A stretch of DNA of 64,000 nucleotides from an uncultured Planktomarina sp. (GTDB taxonomy: Bacteria > Pseudomonadota > Alphaproteobacteria > Rhodobacterales > Rhodobacteraceae). Position 1 is the first letter of the stretch; every line of letters starts with the position of its first letter. Below the pieces are notes generated by a model. That model was given only the letters and a program-made list of their open reading frames with translations. It was not told where the DNA came from and did no database searches. The position numbers and the translations under genes were made by a program. The stretch covers positions 186,001 to 250,000 of the forward strand of contig CALSQF010000004.1 of assembly GCA_943788425.1 (NCBI GenBank). Direction: 5' to 3'. Of this stretch, positions 26,739-34,591 are shown piece by piece.

Positions 26739-27604
26739 ATTTGCTCCTTTTGAAGAGTGTAAGTGATTTGCAAAGGCGTATGTCCATTGGCATTCATTTG
26801 AGCCTGCCGAGTATGATCTCCGACAGGCACATGCAAAACAAAATTTGCGTTACGCATAGATTTAATCTCGGGCAAGGGATTATATTCATACAAAATTTGT
26901 TTAAGCAAAACAGGCAGTATATGGTCAAAACCTGGGAGTAAATGTACACCGATCGAATTATCGTTTTGCAAATAAAAATTACCAACACACTCAGTTGCTA
27001 CGAAAACAAAATTCCAGCTTCTGTAAGGGTGTGTTTTAATAAACTCCTGATGATCTTCCAAGGTGGGTAAGTTGATGTGGCTAATTGTATGTCTGCGCAA
27101 TTTAAGGGCTTCATAAAGTGCGCTTATATGATCGTCCTTCGGAACGATGCTTTCAAATGTCAAACGAAAATAATTGTAACAAAAAAAATCTTTATCCTGG
27201 CCGGTTTCCACAAAACCGCAAGCTGCAAAACAAGCGCGGCTTGCTACATTATCACTGCGAATGCGCGCACGAATGGGCATAGACCCTATTTGAGCTATAC
27301 CTAAAGTTAACAAAGATTTACCGAAACCTTTCCCTTGCGCAGCAGGGGCAACAGCAAGTGATACCACGGCATGATCACTTTCAACATTGAAGCGCACGAC
27401 GCCGATTGGAAGCCCTTCGTGTTCTCCAATAAATACATGCTCGGTGGTACTTTGCAATGTGTGAGTTAACCAACTAATGTGATCCTCCCAAATTAGTGGC
27501 TTCGTTCGTTCCGAAGCTGCCCGGACATGGGGATCATTTCTCCAAGAAAATAAGCTCTTAGCGTCACTTAGTTTTGCCAATCGTATTGTAATTATCCCAC
27601 GCAT
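26735..27604 (-). CDS. GNAT acetyltransferase with two GNAT-like domains, likely PseH
   Basis: 289 residues. The first 150 residues are a full GNAT fold: I-R-L-A-K-L-S-D-A, W-R-N-D-P near residue 24, and the acetyl-CoA loop V-A-P-A-A-Q-G-K-G-F-G-K-S near residue 88. Residues about 170-289 look like a second, degenerate GNAT-like domain lacking a Q/R-x-x-G-x-G/A loop. In Pse operons an acetyltransferase (PseH) N-acetylates the 4-amino sugar, and no other acetyltransferase is present here. PseH is sometimes fused to PseG, but the C-terminal domain shows no hydrolase motif. It starts 1 nt after the pseI stop. Confidence 0.7.
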   Translation of the reverse strand: MRGIITIRLAKLSDAKSLFSWRNDPHVRAASERTKPLIWEDHISWLTHTLQSTTEHVFIGEHEGLPIGVVRFNVESDHAVVSLAVAPAAQGKGFGKSLLTLGIAQIGSMPIRARIRSDNVASRACFAACGFVETGQDKDFFCYNYFRLTFESIVPKDDHISALYEALKLRRHTISHINLPTLEDHQEFIKTHPYRSWNFVFVATECVGNFYLQNDNSIGVHLLPGFDHILPVLLKQILYEYNPLPEIKSMRNANFVLHVPVGDHTRQAQMNANGHTPLQITYTLQKEQI

Positions 27605-27605
27605 A

Positions 27606-28658
27606 TTAACTGATATCGTCGTATCGGATGGGTGTGCCCTTGGGGATGTAATGCAATGCGTGCTTTTCGTTTAGTGCGGTTGGATCACTCGCCGGTATCC
27701 CTGCGTTGGGACGAATAAAACGAAATAGATCTGACGTGATTTTTTGCCCTTTTTGAATGTCTGCTGTTGCAAATGCAGAACGTCTGCCAATAGATTTATT
27801 TACCATTTCAGCCTTCGTCGTTTGTTTGATTGGCGATCCACGAAGTGTCATGATGTCACTTACACCGTTTGCTATATCCCTCATAATTGGTGGAGTGGCT
27901 GAAAAGCGGTGATCAGGCCCTGCACGGGTAGGGTCATTAGTGTAATGCTTTTCAATAGCAACGGCTCCCATAGCAGCTGCAGTCAAAGGAGCAATAGATC
28001 CAATTGTATGATCCGAAAAACCTACCAATCTATTGAACTGATTTCCGATTTCTGCCATCGCACTTAAATTAATGCTGTCGAGTGGTGCTGGATATGATGA
28101 GCAGCAATGCAATAAGATAATCGTTGCTGCATTATTTTTATCTAACACCTCGAGAGCGTGGTTAATTTCTGGTAACGTCGCCATTCCAGTTGAGAGAATA
28201 ATAGGTTTACCAGTTTGCGCAGTCGTGGCCAGAAGATCATCAAATGTCATTTCGAAACTGGCTATCTTATACATTGGACAATCTAGTGTTTCGATAAAAT
28301 CTAAATCACGTGGATCGTAAATCGAAGTGAACGGAATCAGACCGCGTTCACGGGCACGTTCAAACAATGGCTGATGAAATTCCATAGGCATTCCGGCAGC
28401 TTTATAAAGGTCATAAAGGGTAGGACTGCCCCAAATTGGATCAATTTTCATGGTATGATGACTTGATCGCATGGTTAAAGTATCAGCAGTATAAGTTTGT
28501 AATTTTAAACAGTCCCAGCCCGCATCTGCCGCAATGTCGACTAAAGCCAAGGCCTGATCCAGATCGCGGTCATGGTTTGCACTGATTTCAGCTATAAGTA
28601 ATGGCCGTTCTTGTGGACCAATTGTTCGATTTTCAATTGTCAAAGTTTGTAGTCGCAT
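27606..28658 (-). CDS. pseI: PseI, pseudaminic acid synthase
   Basis: 350 residues from the ATG at 28656-28658; a longer frame reaches 28730 but the added 24 residues look unrelated to the family. NeuB-family TIM barrel motifs: L-I-A-E-I-S-A-N-H near residue 22, L-K-L-Q-T-Y near residue 54, Y-K-I-A-S-F-E, I-L-S-T-G-M-A-T, and G-F-S-D-H-T near residue 240. The C-terminus has the antifreeze-like SAF domain (S-I-G-R-R-S, I-R-P-N-A-G-I-P). It condenses the 6-deoxy sugar with phosphoenolpyruvate. The S-A-N-H form (sialic acid synthases have G-x-N-H) favours PseI. First gene of the eight-gene operon. Confidence 0.9.
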   Translation of the reverse strand: MRLQTLTIENRTIGPQERPLLIAEISANHDRDLDQALALVDIAADAGWDCLKLQTYTADTLTMRSSHHTMKIDPIWGSPTLYDLYKAAGMPMEFHQPLFERARERGLIPFTSIYDPRDLDFIETLDCPMYKIASFEMTFDDLLATTAQTGKPIILSTGMATLPEINHALEVLDKNNAATIILLHCCSSYPAPLDSINLSAMAEIGNQFNRLVGFSDHTIGSIAPLTAAAMGAVAIEKHYTNDPTRAGPDHRFSATPPIMRDIANGVSDIMTLRGSPIKQTTKAEMVNKSIGRRSAFATADIQKGQKITSDLFRFIRPNAGIPASDPTALNEKHALHYIPKGTPIRYDDIS

Positions 28659-28980
28659 ATCATTGGTCCAATGAATAGGTAGCGTGGGATACGCTGTGGC
28701 ACGTTTAATTCTTAGACGAGTGTTTGGCAATCGGATTATAGATAAGCCCTCTACGTATCTTCAATACGATACCCGCTAAACCATATGTTTTACGGTAGGC
28801 ACATTTTATTAATAAATCCCGAAGTCATCGCACTAGCTGGCGGAAAAAGACCATCGATTACGAATGGATGGTGGCTAAAACGCGCAATAAACAGATTTTA
28901 ATTGTTCTGGATCACTAATCGCTAGTGTTTTGGACGGACTTCTGTCAAACTAGTCCGTATAAAAAAGGAGGAATTAAAGT
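28659..28980. other. Divergent gap between pseI and the dsbA-like gene
   Basis: About 320 nt that must hold promoters for the leftward pse operon and the rightward dsbA-like gene. I see no confident sigma-54 site, structured RNA or open frame. It also marks the change from AT-rich to GC-rich sequence. Confidence 0.4.
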
Positions 28981-29688
28981 ATGCGTTTGGTTCTATCAAT
29001 TATTTTATTTTTTACTTTTTATCAGAACGTTACAGCTCAGGACGTAACGGAAGACCAGATCAAACAACTGGCGCTTGAGGCGATTTTGGAAAATCCAGAA
29101 ATTATCATGCAGGCGGTCGCTATTTTGCAGCAGCGTGAGAAGGAACGGGCGGCATCTGGCGCCAACACTGTGCGTTTGCAGCTTGAATCCGACCCCAACG
29201 CCCCCAATATTGGCAACCCCGAGGGCGATGTTACAGTGGTGGAGTTTTTCGACTATAATTGTCCCTATTGTCGGAGTGCGGGTCAGACGGTGCAGGCGCT
29301 CCTCGCGGCCGATGCAAATGTACGGGTCATCTATCGTGAATGGCCAATTTTGGGCGATGATAGTGTAATTGCGGCCCGTGCTGCTTTGGCTGCACGCGAG
29401 CAGGGCAAATATGAAGCCTTCCATTGGGCTTTGATGAATGGGGAAGGCCGTGTCACGGAGGCTCTTATTTTCAAAGTGGCGCGAGATTTGGGCATGGATG
29501 TGGCCCAACTTGAAGCGGATATGGTGAGACCGGCTGTGGAAGCGCATATCGCTTTGAGCAATGCTTTGGCGCAACAATTGGGCTTTACTGGGACGCCGGC
29601 CTTTATTGTGGGTGATAAAACAGCGCCGGGCATGTTGAGCTTTGACGAAATCACCCGGTTGGTTGCTGATGCACGCAAAAATCCATAA
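28981..29688 (+). CDS. DsbA-family periplasmic thiol:disulfide oxidoreductase
   Basis: 235 residues. A signal peptide (M-R-L-V-L, hydrophobic, ending T-A-Q near residue 20) exports it. A helical N-terminal part (residues 25-55, repeated E-x-x-L/Q) precedes the thioredoxin fold with F-F-D-Y-N-C-P-Y-C at residues about 91-99, where C-P-Y-C is the redox site, and the cis-Pro segment F-T-G-T-P-A-F near residue 207. The layout matches Com1/DsbA-like proteins (DsbG/BdbD type) with an N-terminal dimerisation helix. An AAGGAGG site lies 8 nt before the ATG. It is probably monocistronic. Confidence 0.88.
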   Translation: MRLVLSIILFFTFYQNVTAQDVTEDQIKQLALEAILENPEIIMQAVAILQQREKERAASGANTVRLQLESDPNAPNIGNPEGDVTVVEFFDYNCPYCRSAGQTVQALLAADANVRVIYREWPILGDDSVIAARAALAAREQGKYEAFHWALMNGEGRVTEALIFKVARDLGMDVAQLEADMVRPAVEAHIALSNALAQQLGFTGTPAFIVGDKTAPGMLSFDEITRLVADARKNP

Positions 29689-29777
29689 TACCGGCGGTCT
29701 ACCGGTGCCGTTTTTGGGATTGCTTCAAGGCTGAAACTGCGCGACATCAAACAAAATTGACTTGATGGAGCACAGCA

Positions 29778-31283
29778 ATGACATCGCCGAATATTCTAGT
29801 CATAATGGCCGATCAACTGGCGCCACATTTCACCGGTGCCTATGGTCACGAGGTGGTGAAAACTCCACATTTGGATGCTTTGGCCACACGCGGGATGCGA
29901 TTTGATGCGGCCTATTGCAACAGTCCGCTTTGCGCTCCATCGCGCTTTTCCTTGATGGCGGGACAATTGATTAGCAAGATTGGCGCCTACGACAACGCAT
30001 CTGAATTCGCCGCCTCCATCCCGACCTTTGCCCATTACCTCAAATCTCTTGGCTACAGCACATGCCTGTCTGGAAAGATGCATTTTGTTGGACCAGATCA
30101 GATGCATGGTTTTGAAAGCCGGGTGACCACAGATATCTACCCGTCTGATTTTGCCTGGACCCCCAATTGGCAGCAGGCTGATGAGCGGATTGATAAATGG
30201 TATCACAACATGCAGACCGTGAAAGAAAGCGGTCAAGCCATGGCCAGTTTTCAGATTGACTATGATGACGAGGTAGAATTTGCCGCCAAGCGCAAGCTAT
30301 TTGATTACGCCCGCGATGGGGCGAAGCCTTGGTGTATGGTGGCCTCTTTCATTCATCCGCATGATCCTTATGTCGCGCGGCCCGAGTGGTGGGATCTCTA
30401 TGACGATGAAGAAATTGATCTGCCGCGTCATCCCGAATATGCAACCGATGCCTTTGGTCAACGGGTGTTAGAGGGAATCGAGGCCTATTCCAAGCCTTTG
30501 ACGCCGGAAGAAGTCCGGCGTGCGCGCCGGGCCTATTACGCCAATGTCAGTTATTTTGATAGCAAGATCGGCGCTCTGGTTCAAACAGTTGAGGAGATGG
30601 GGCAGCTGGACAACACCATCATCATCGTCACCGCAGATCACGGCGATATGTTGGGTGAAAAAGGCCTTTGGTATAAGATGAACTTCTTTGAGCACTCTGC
30701 GCGCGTGCCCTTGATTATGGCCGGCCCTGGCGTCGCACAGGGGCAGACCGCAAATGCATGTTCTCTAGTGGATCTGTTGCCGACTATGGTCGAGATCGGA
30801 GGCGGAAGCGCAGATATGTTTGGCATGCCTGTGGATGGGCGTTCGTTGATGCCTTTGGCGCGGGGAGAGGATGATGAGATCTCGGAGGCCATTAGCGAAT
30901 ATTGTGCTGAGATGACCGGTCACCCCGTGTTTATGATCCGCCGTGGCGATATGAAATATATTCATTGCGACAGTGATCCGGCGCAGCTGTATGATCTGGC
31001 CAATGACCCTTGGGAGCTTGAAAACTTGGCCGACCATCCAGCCTATGCGGTTATAGCAGATGGCTTTGCACAAGAGGTTGCCCAGCGGTGGGACAGTGCA
31101 GCACTGCGCGACAAGGTGATGGCCACTCAGAAAAATCGTTTTGCGCTGAATGCGGCGATGCAGGCTGGAGCATCGGAGCATTGGGATTACAACCCGCCGT
31201 CTGAGGCGTCGCAGCAATTCGTGCGTAACCACATGGATTGGACCGTGGTGGCTGAGCGCTTCCGCTTCCCGCCCGTTACCTGA
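29778..31283 (+). CDS. betC: Choline-sulfatase BetC
   Basis: 501 residues, a type I sulfatase. The formylglycine motif C-A-P-S-R is in N-S-P-L-C-A-P-S-R-F near residue 50; the metal site near the N-terminus reads I-M-A-D-Q-L-A-P; T-A-D-H-G-D-M-L-G near residue 285 gives the second metal-binding block. The sequence G-K-M-H-F-V-G-P-D-Q-M-H-G-F-E and the C-terminal R-F-P-P are characteristic of choline-sulfatases. It hydrolyses choline-O-sulfate to choline and sulfate, a common marine osmolyte route. No betA, betB or betI neighbours are present in the window. Confidence 0.9.
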   Translation: MTSPNILVIMADQLAPHFTGAYGHEVVKTPHLDALATRGMRFDAAYCNSPLCAPSRFSLMAGQLISKIGAYDNASEFAASIPTFAHYLKSLGYSTCLSGKMHFVGPDQMHGFESRVTTDIYPSDFAWTPNWQQADERIDKWYHNMQTVKESGQAMASFQIDYDDEVEFAAKRKLFDYARDGAKPWCMVASFIHPHDPYVARPEWWDLYDDEEIDLPRHPEYATDAFGQRVLEGIEAYSKPLTPEEVRRARRAYYANVSYFDSKIGALVQTVEEMGQLDNTIIIVTADHGDMLGEKGLWYKMNFFEHSARVPLIMAGPGVAQGQTANACSLVDLLPTMVEIGGGSADMFGMPVDGRSLMPLARGEDDEISEAISEYCAEMTGHPVFMIRRGDMKYIHCDSDPAQLYDLANDPWELENLADHPAYAVIADGFAQEVAQRWDSAALRDKVMATQKNRFALNAAMQAGASEHWDYNPPSEASQQFVRNHMDWTVVAERFRFPPVT

Positions 31284-31308
31284 CACTTCAAATTGATCCA
31301 TAAAAATA

Positions 31309-31332
31309 CCCCCGCATCTTTTGATGCAGGGG
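31309..31332 (-). terminator. Intrinsic terminator downstream of the purine permease
   Basis: CCCCCGCATC, four-base loop TTTT, GATGCAGGGG: a GC-rich stem with one bulged A. Read on the minus strand it is followed by a T-rich tract (TATTTTTA), so it best serves the leftward permease gene; it may also stop betC transcripts from the left. Confidence 0.65.
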
Positions 31333-31359
31333 CTGTGGTGTCGCGTTTCACGCTGTTAA

Positions 31360-32670
31360 TCAGTCGTCTTGTGGCAGCATCAAGTTTAAGACCACTGCCA
31401 GCAAAGCTGTTGGCGCTACGGCAGAGGTTGCCAAAGTTTTCCAGATGCCAGGCAAATATTGCACAGCACTTGGCACCAAGTTGAGCCCCAGACCGACAGC
31501 AAGTGACACAGAGATAATGATCATGTTGCGACGCGACATCTTCACTTCGGTCAACATATTCATACCGGCCGCAGCTACCATTCCAAACATCACGATCACG
31601 CCGCCGCCGAGAACAGGCAGAGGCATGGAGGAGATGACGGCCCCGATTTTTGGGATCAATCCGCAGACGATCAAGAAAATTCCTGCAATTGTCACCACAT
31701 GACGCGACATAATGCCAGTCATGCCCACAATGCCAACGTTTTGGCTGAAGGATGTATTTGGCAAGCCGCCAAAGACGGCGGCGACAGCTGTGCCCAGACC
31801 ATCTGCATAGGTCGCGCCGGCGATTTCATCATCGGTTGCATCGCGGCCTGCGCCGGCTTTGGTTGTCGCTGAAGCATCACCCACAGTTTCAATGGCTGAG
31901 ACCACAGATACCAATGTGACACCGATCACTGCGCCGAGGCTGAATTCGAACCCATAGGGCATGACAGTCGGCACTTGGAACCAAACGGCTTTTGTAACGC
32001 CGCCGAAGCTAACCATACCAGCGAGAATGGCGACAATGTAGCCGGCAATCAGGCCGATCAAAACCGCTGCATTGGAAATTAGGCCTTTGGTCAGGAACTT
32101 ACAAGCCAATGAGACGACGACGACAGTCAAGGCCACAGTCCAATGTTTTAAAGATCCAAAGCTTTCAGCAGCCATTTGAAAATCTGCCGCGCCACCTGCT
32201 GCGTATTTAATCGCAACGGGGATGAGGTAGAGGCCAATCGCTAAGATCACCAGACCGGTGACAAGAGGTGGGAACATGAAGCGTAGCTTCTGGATCACAC
32301 TACCCAGAGCGAAGTGTATGATACCAGCAATTAAACAGGCGGTCAGGGCGACGCTCAAGCCTTGTGTTGCGGCCACACCGGCTAAAACACCGACAAAAGC
32401 AAAGCTGGTGCCCTGCATGATTGGCAAACGCGCGCCAATGGGGCCCATGCCAACAGTTTGAAACAGAGTTGCCACACCGGCAAAGAGCATGGCCATCTGG
32501 ATGAGGTAGACCTGCTCTGCACCACCAAAGGCCAGACCTGCGGCCCCGGCGACGATGATAGATGGGGTTACGTTTGAGGCAAACATCGCTAGAACGTGTT
32601 GCAATCCCAATGGGATAGCCTGCCCCATTGGAGGCGTGGCGTTTGGATCACCATAGTTGATATCAGACAT
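31360..32670 (-). CDS. NCS2-family xanthine/uracil (nucleobase) permease
   Basis: 436 residues from the ATG at 32668-32670, which has an AAGGG site; a start 10 codons further upstream is open but unlikely. The protein is hydrophobic throughout with about 12-14 membrane segments. The nucleobase:cation symporter-2 signature F-S-Q-N-V-G-I-V-G-M-T lies near residue 310, and Q-H-V-L-A-M-F near residue 25 is typical. Bacterial members move xanthine, urate or uracil with protons or sodium; substrate cannot be fixed here, though the length and motif fit the xanthine/urate branch. A small basic reading frame and a perfect 6-bp inverted repeat lie upstream. Confidence 0.85.
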   Translation of the reverse strand: MSDINYGDPNATPPMGQAIPLGLQHVLAMFASNVTPSIIVAGAAGLAFGGAEQVYLIQMAMLFAGVATLFQTVGMGPIGARLPIMQGTSFAFVGVLAGVAATQGLSVALTACLIAGIIHFALGSVIQKLRFMFPPLVTGLVILAIGLYLIPVAIKYAAGGAADFQMAAESFGSLKHWTVALTVVVVSLACKFLTKGLISNAAVLIGLIAGYIVAILAGMVSFGGVTKAVWFQVPTVMPYGFEFSLGAVIGVTLVSVVSAIETVGDASATTKAGAGRDATDDEIAGATYADGLGTAVAAVFGGLPNTSFSQNVGIVGMTGIMSRHVVTIAGIFLIVCGLIPKIGAVISSMPLPVLGGGVIVMFGMVAAAGMNMLTEVKMSRRNMIIISVSLAVGLGLNLVPSAVQYLPGIWKTLATSAVAPTALLAVVLNLMLPQDD

Positions 32671-32693
32671 TTCTTTTCCCTTCGTTATGAGTA

Positions 32694-32707
32694 TTGGCAC
32701 CTGCCAA
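32694..32707. promoter_or_regulatory. Inverted repeat between leader frame and permease
   Basis: TTGGCA-CC-TGCCAA, a perfect 6-bp dyad with a 2-bp spacer, 24 nt upstream of the permease start. It could be an operator or a short RNA hairpin; there is no T-tract. Confidence 0.45.
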
Positions 32708-32800
32708 TTATTGACCCTTATTTTTAATTTTCCGTGTCATTGATTGAACGACAGGCCGCGCCCCTGGACCTTTAGAACGCGATAGCGGCAGTTTATCCAT
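32708..32800 (-). CDS. Possible 30-residue basic leader peptide upstream of the permease
   Basis: ATG (32798-32800) behind an AAGGG site, then 30 codons ending in TAA at 32708-32710. The peptide is basic (about eight Lys/Arg) with the stretch K-G-P-G-A-R-P. The frame ends 37 nt before the permease start, with the inverted repeat in between. A regulatory leader or a small unrelated protein are both possible; I recognise no family. Confidence 0.35.
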   Translation of the reverse strand: MDKLPLSRSKGPGARPVVQSMTRKIKNKGQ

Positions 32801-33007
32801 GTTTTTTCCCTTAGGTCAAAACAACTTTGGTGAAATCACAGTATTCCTTGGATGCTTGGTGGCGAATCCTCGGGTCAGCGCAATTTAATGGTCAAATCTA
32901 TATGTGCGCTGGACGCCCTTAATCAATTGTTAGGATTTTTCGGGTCAAAGAGGTTTTATTAAATTTGGGGCGATACCATGAGCAGTTTATAACAGAATGC
33001 CTCCTTT

Positions 33008-33640
33008 TTGACATTTTCAGGTGAATTGGCCTCTTCTGGCGCGGTGCGACTGCTTTCGGTGATGCTGCAAGCGCCGGGACATAGTTTGATGCTGGAAGCC
33101 AATGGTCGTGGCGATTGGCTGCGCGAGGACCTTGCCCAATTGGGCCAGGAGCTGTTGCGTGCCGCCCAGCGGCGGCCGGTCCGGCGCGATTGGTTTCTCT
33201 ATAACCTGCCAGGTTTGTGACTTGAAGATTTCGAACCGGATTCGGGCGCCGCGTCTCATCCGAAGGTCATCGTGCGTCTCACCCGCGGTGGGGTTCAGCA
33301 ATTGGTGGCCAAACCCAACCCAGAGGGCGCGGTTCCAGTTTTGGAAAATGTTGTCCTGCCATTGCGCAACCTTTCGGCCTATCTGCACGCGACGGGGGAT
33401 CGGGCGGTGCCCCAACTTGGTGCTCAGGCCTCTAAAATGACAGCGCGTCAGATTGATGGATTCTATTGGCCTTCGGCGGGCGCATTTTGGAAGGTGATCA
33501 AGAGGAGATGTTGCCGTTGCACGGCCATTGGCGACATGGTTAGGTGCTACATGTGATCCCTTTTGGGGTGATGGCGCAATTGCAAAGGTTGATGTCGCAC
33601 AAGACCTTGCCAATTTTCTGCGATAAATTACCCTTAGCGC
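33008..33640 (+). pseudogene. Degenerate coding region, family not recognised
   Basis: One frame is coding-like from about 33008 to 33480. It is interrupted by an in-frame TGA at 33218-33220, after N-L-P-G-L, and a second frame continues the protein-like text after about 33490 (G-D-Q-E-E-M-L-P-L-H-G-H-W). That frame soon meets a TAG. Codon use is like the neighbouring core genes. The fragments show no motif I can assign (R-D-W-F-L-Y-N-L-P-G before the stop, H-P-K-V-I-V-R-L-T-R-G-G after it). This looks like a broken gene and not random sequence, but I cannot say which. Confidence 0.4.
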
Positions 33641-34591
33641 ATGCTTATAGATGCCCTCCAATATATTTCCCCAAGCCGCGCTGTTTTTGAGCAAATGCGG
33701 GCCGGGCGCCTGTCGGCTGTCCATGTGACTGTTGGATACCATGAAGACTTTCTTGGGGTGGTGCAAAACCTTCAAGTTTGGAATCGTTGGTTCGAGGATT
33801 GCAGCGATGTAATTGCTCGCGCAGTGACTTGCGAAGAGATCCGGGCGGCCAATGCTGCGGGGAAAACTGCTATTTTGTTCGGCCTACAAAATCCTTTGGC
33901 GATTGGGGCGGATATTGGCCGGGTTGAGATCCTCGCGCAATTGGGCATTCGCTTTTGCCAAATCACCTATAATCAGCAATCCCTCCTTGGCGCTGGTTGT
34001 TTCGAGCCAAATGACAGCGGCCTTACCGCTTTTGGCCGTGAAGTGGTCAACGAAATGAACCGGGTGGGCATGGTCATTGATTTGTCACATGCGGGTCACC
34101 AAACCGCGATGGATGTGGTAGATTATTCTTTGCGTCCCGTCACCGTGACCCACGCTAATCCAGATGCATGGCATCCCGCGCCGCGAAATCTGCACCATGA
34201 TTTGCTGCAAGCCTTGTCTGAGCGCAGCGGCATGGTTGGCTTTTCACTCTACCCGCATCACCTGCGTGGTGGCAGCGACTGTAGCTTGACTGACTTCGCA
34301 GAAATGGCGCAGGAAATGATGCAACGATATGGGGCTGGAATGTTTGGAATTGGGTCAGATCTGTGCCAAGATCAACCCGACAGCGTGGTGAATTGGATGC
34401 GGAATGGCCATTGGCGCAAGCATCCTGCACCGCCCGCGGTCTTTCCCGCTTGCCCAAGTTGGTTTGGCGACAACCGCGATTTCCCTGGCTTGGCGCCGGG
34501 GCTACTGGCGGCGGGCATGACAGAGGTAGACGTCGCGGGCCTGATGGGGGACAATTGGATGAATTTTTGGCAAGAGGCCTTTGTAATATAA
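33641..34591 (+). CDS. Membrane dipeptidase family (peptidase M19) protein
   Basis: 316 residues. M19 (renal dipeptidase-like) features: a short N-terminus with D-A-L-Q-Y instead of the usual D-G-H-x-D, G-L-Q-N-P near residue 88, then Q-I-T-Y-N-Q-Q-S near residue 110, I-D-L-S-H-A-G near residue 148, T-H-A-N-P-D-A near residue 170, and I-G-S-D-L-C-Q-D near residue 240. The first metal-binding motif is therefore altered, so metal coordination or substrate may differ from classical dipeptidases. Its stop overlaps the next ATG (TAATG), and the two downstream genes overlap each other, so a three-gene operon is likely. Confidence 0.82.
   Translation: MLIDALQYISPSRAVFEQMRAGRLSAVHVTVGYHEDFLGVVQNLQVWNRWFEDCSDVIARAVTCEEIRAANAAGKTAILFGLQNPLAIGADIGRVEILAQLGIRFCQITYNQQSLLGAGCFEPNDSGLTAFGREVVNEMNRVGMVIDLSHAGHQTAMDVVDYSLRPVTVTHANPDAWHPAPRNLHHDLLQALSERSGMVGFSLYPHHLRGGSDCSLTDFAEMAQEMMQRYGAGMFGIGSDLCQDQPDSVVNWMRNGHWRKHPAPPAVFPACPSWFGDNRDFPGLAPGLLAAGMTEVDVAGLMGDNWMNFWQEAFVI

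Noticed and set aside
33017-33775. 252-residue open frame on the minus strand
   Set aside because: It mirrors the coding-like plus-strand remnant and the start of the dipeptidase gene, and has no recognisable motif.
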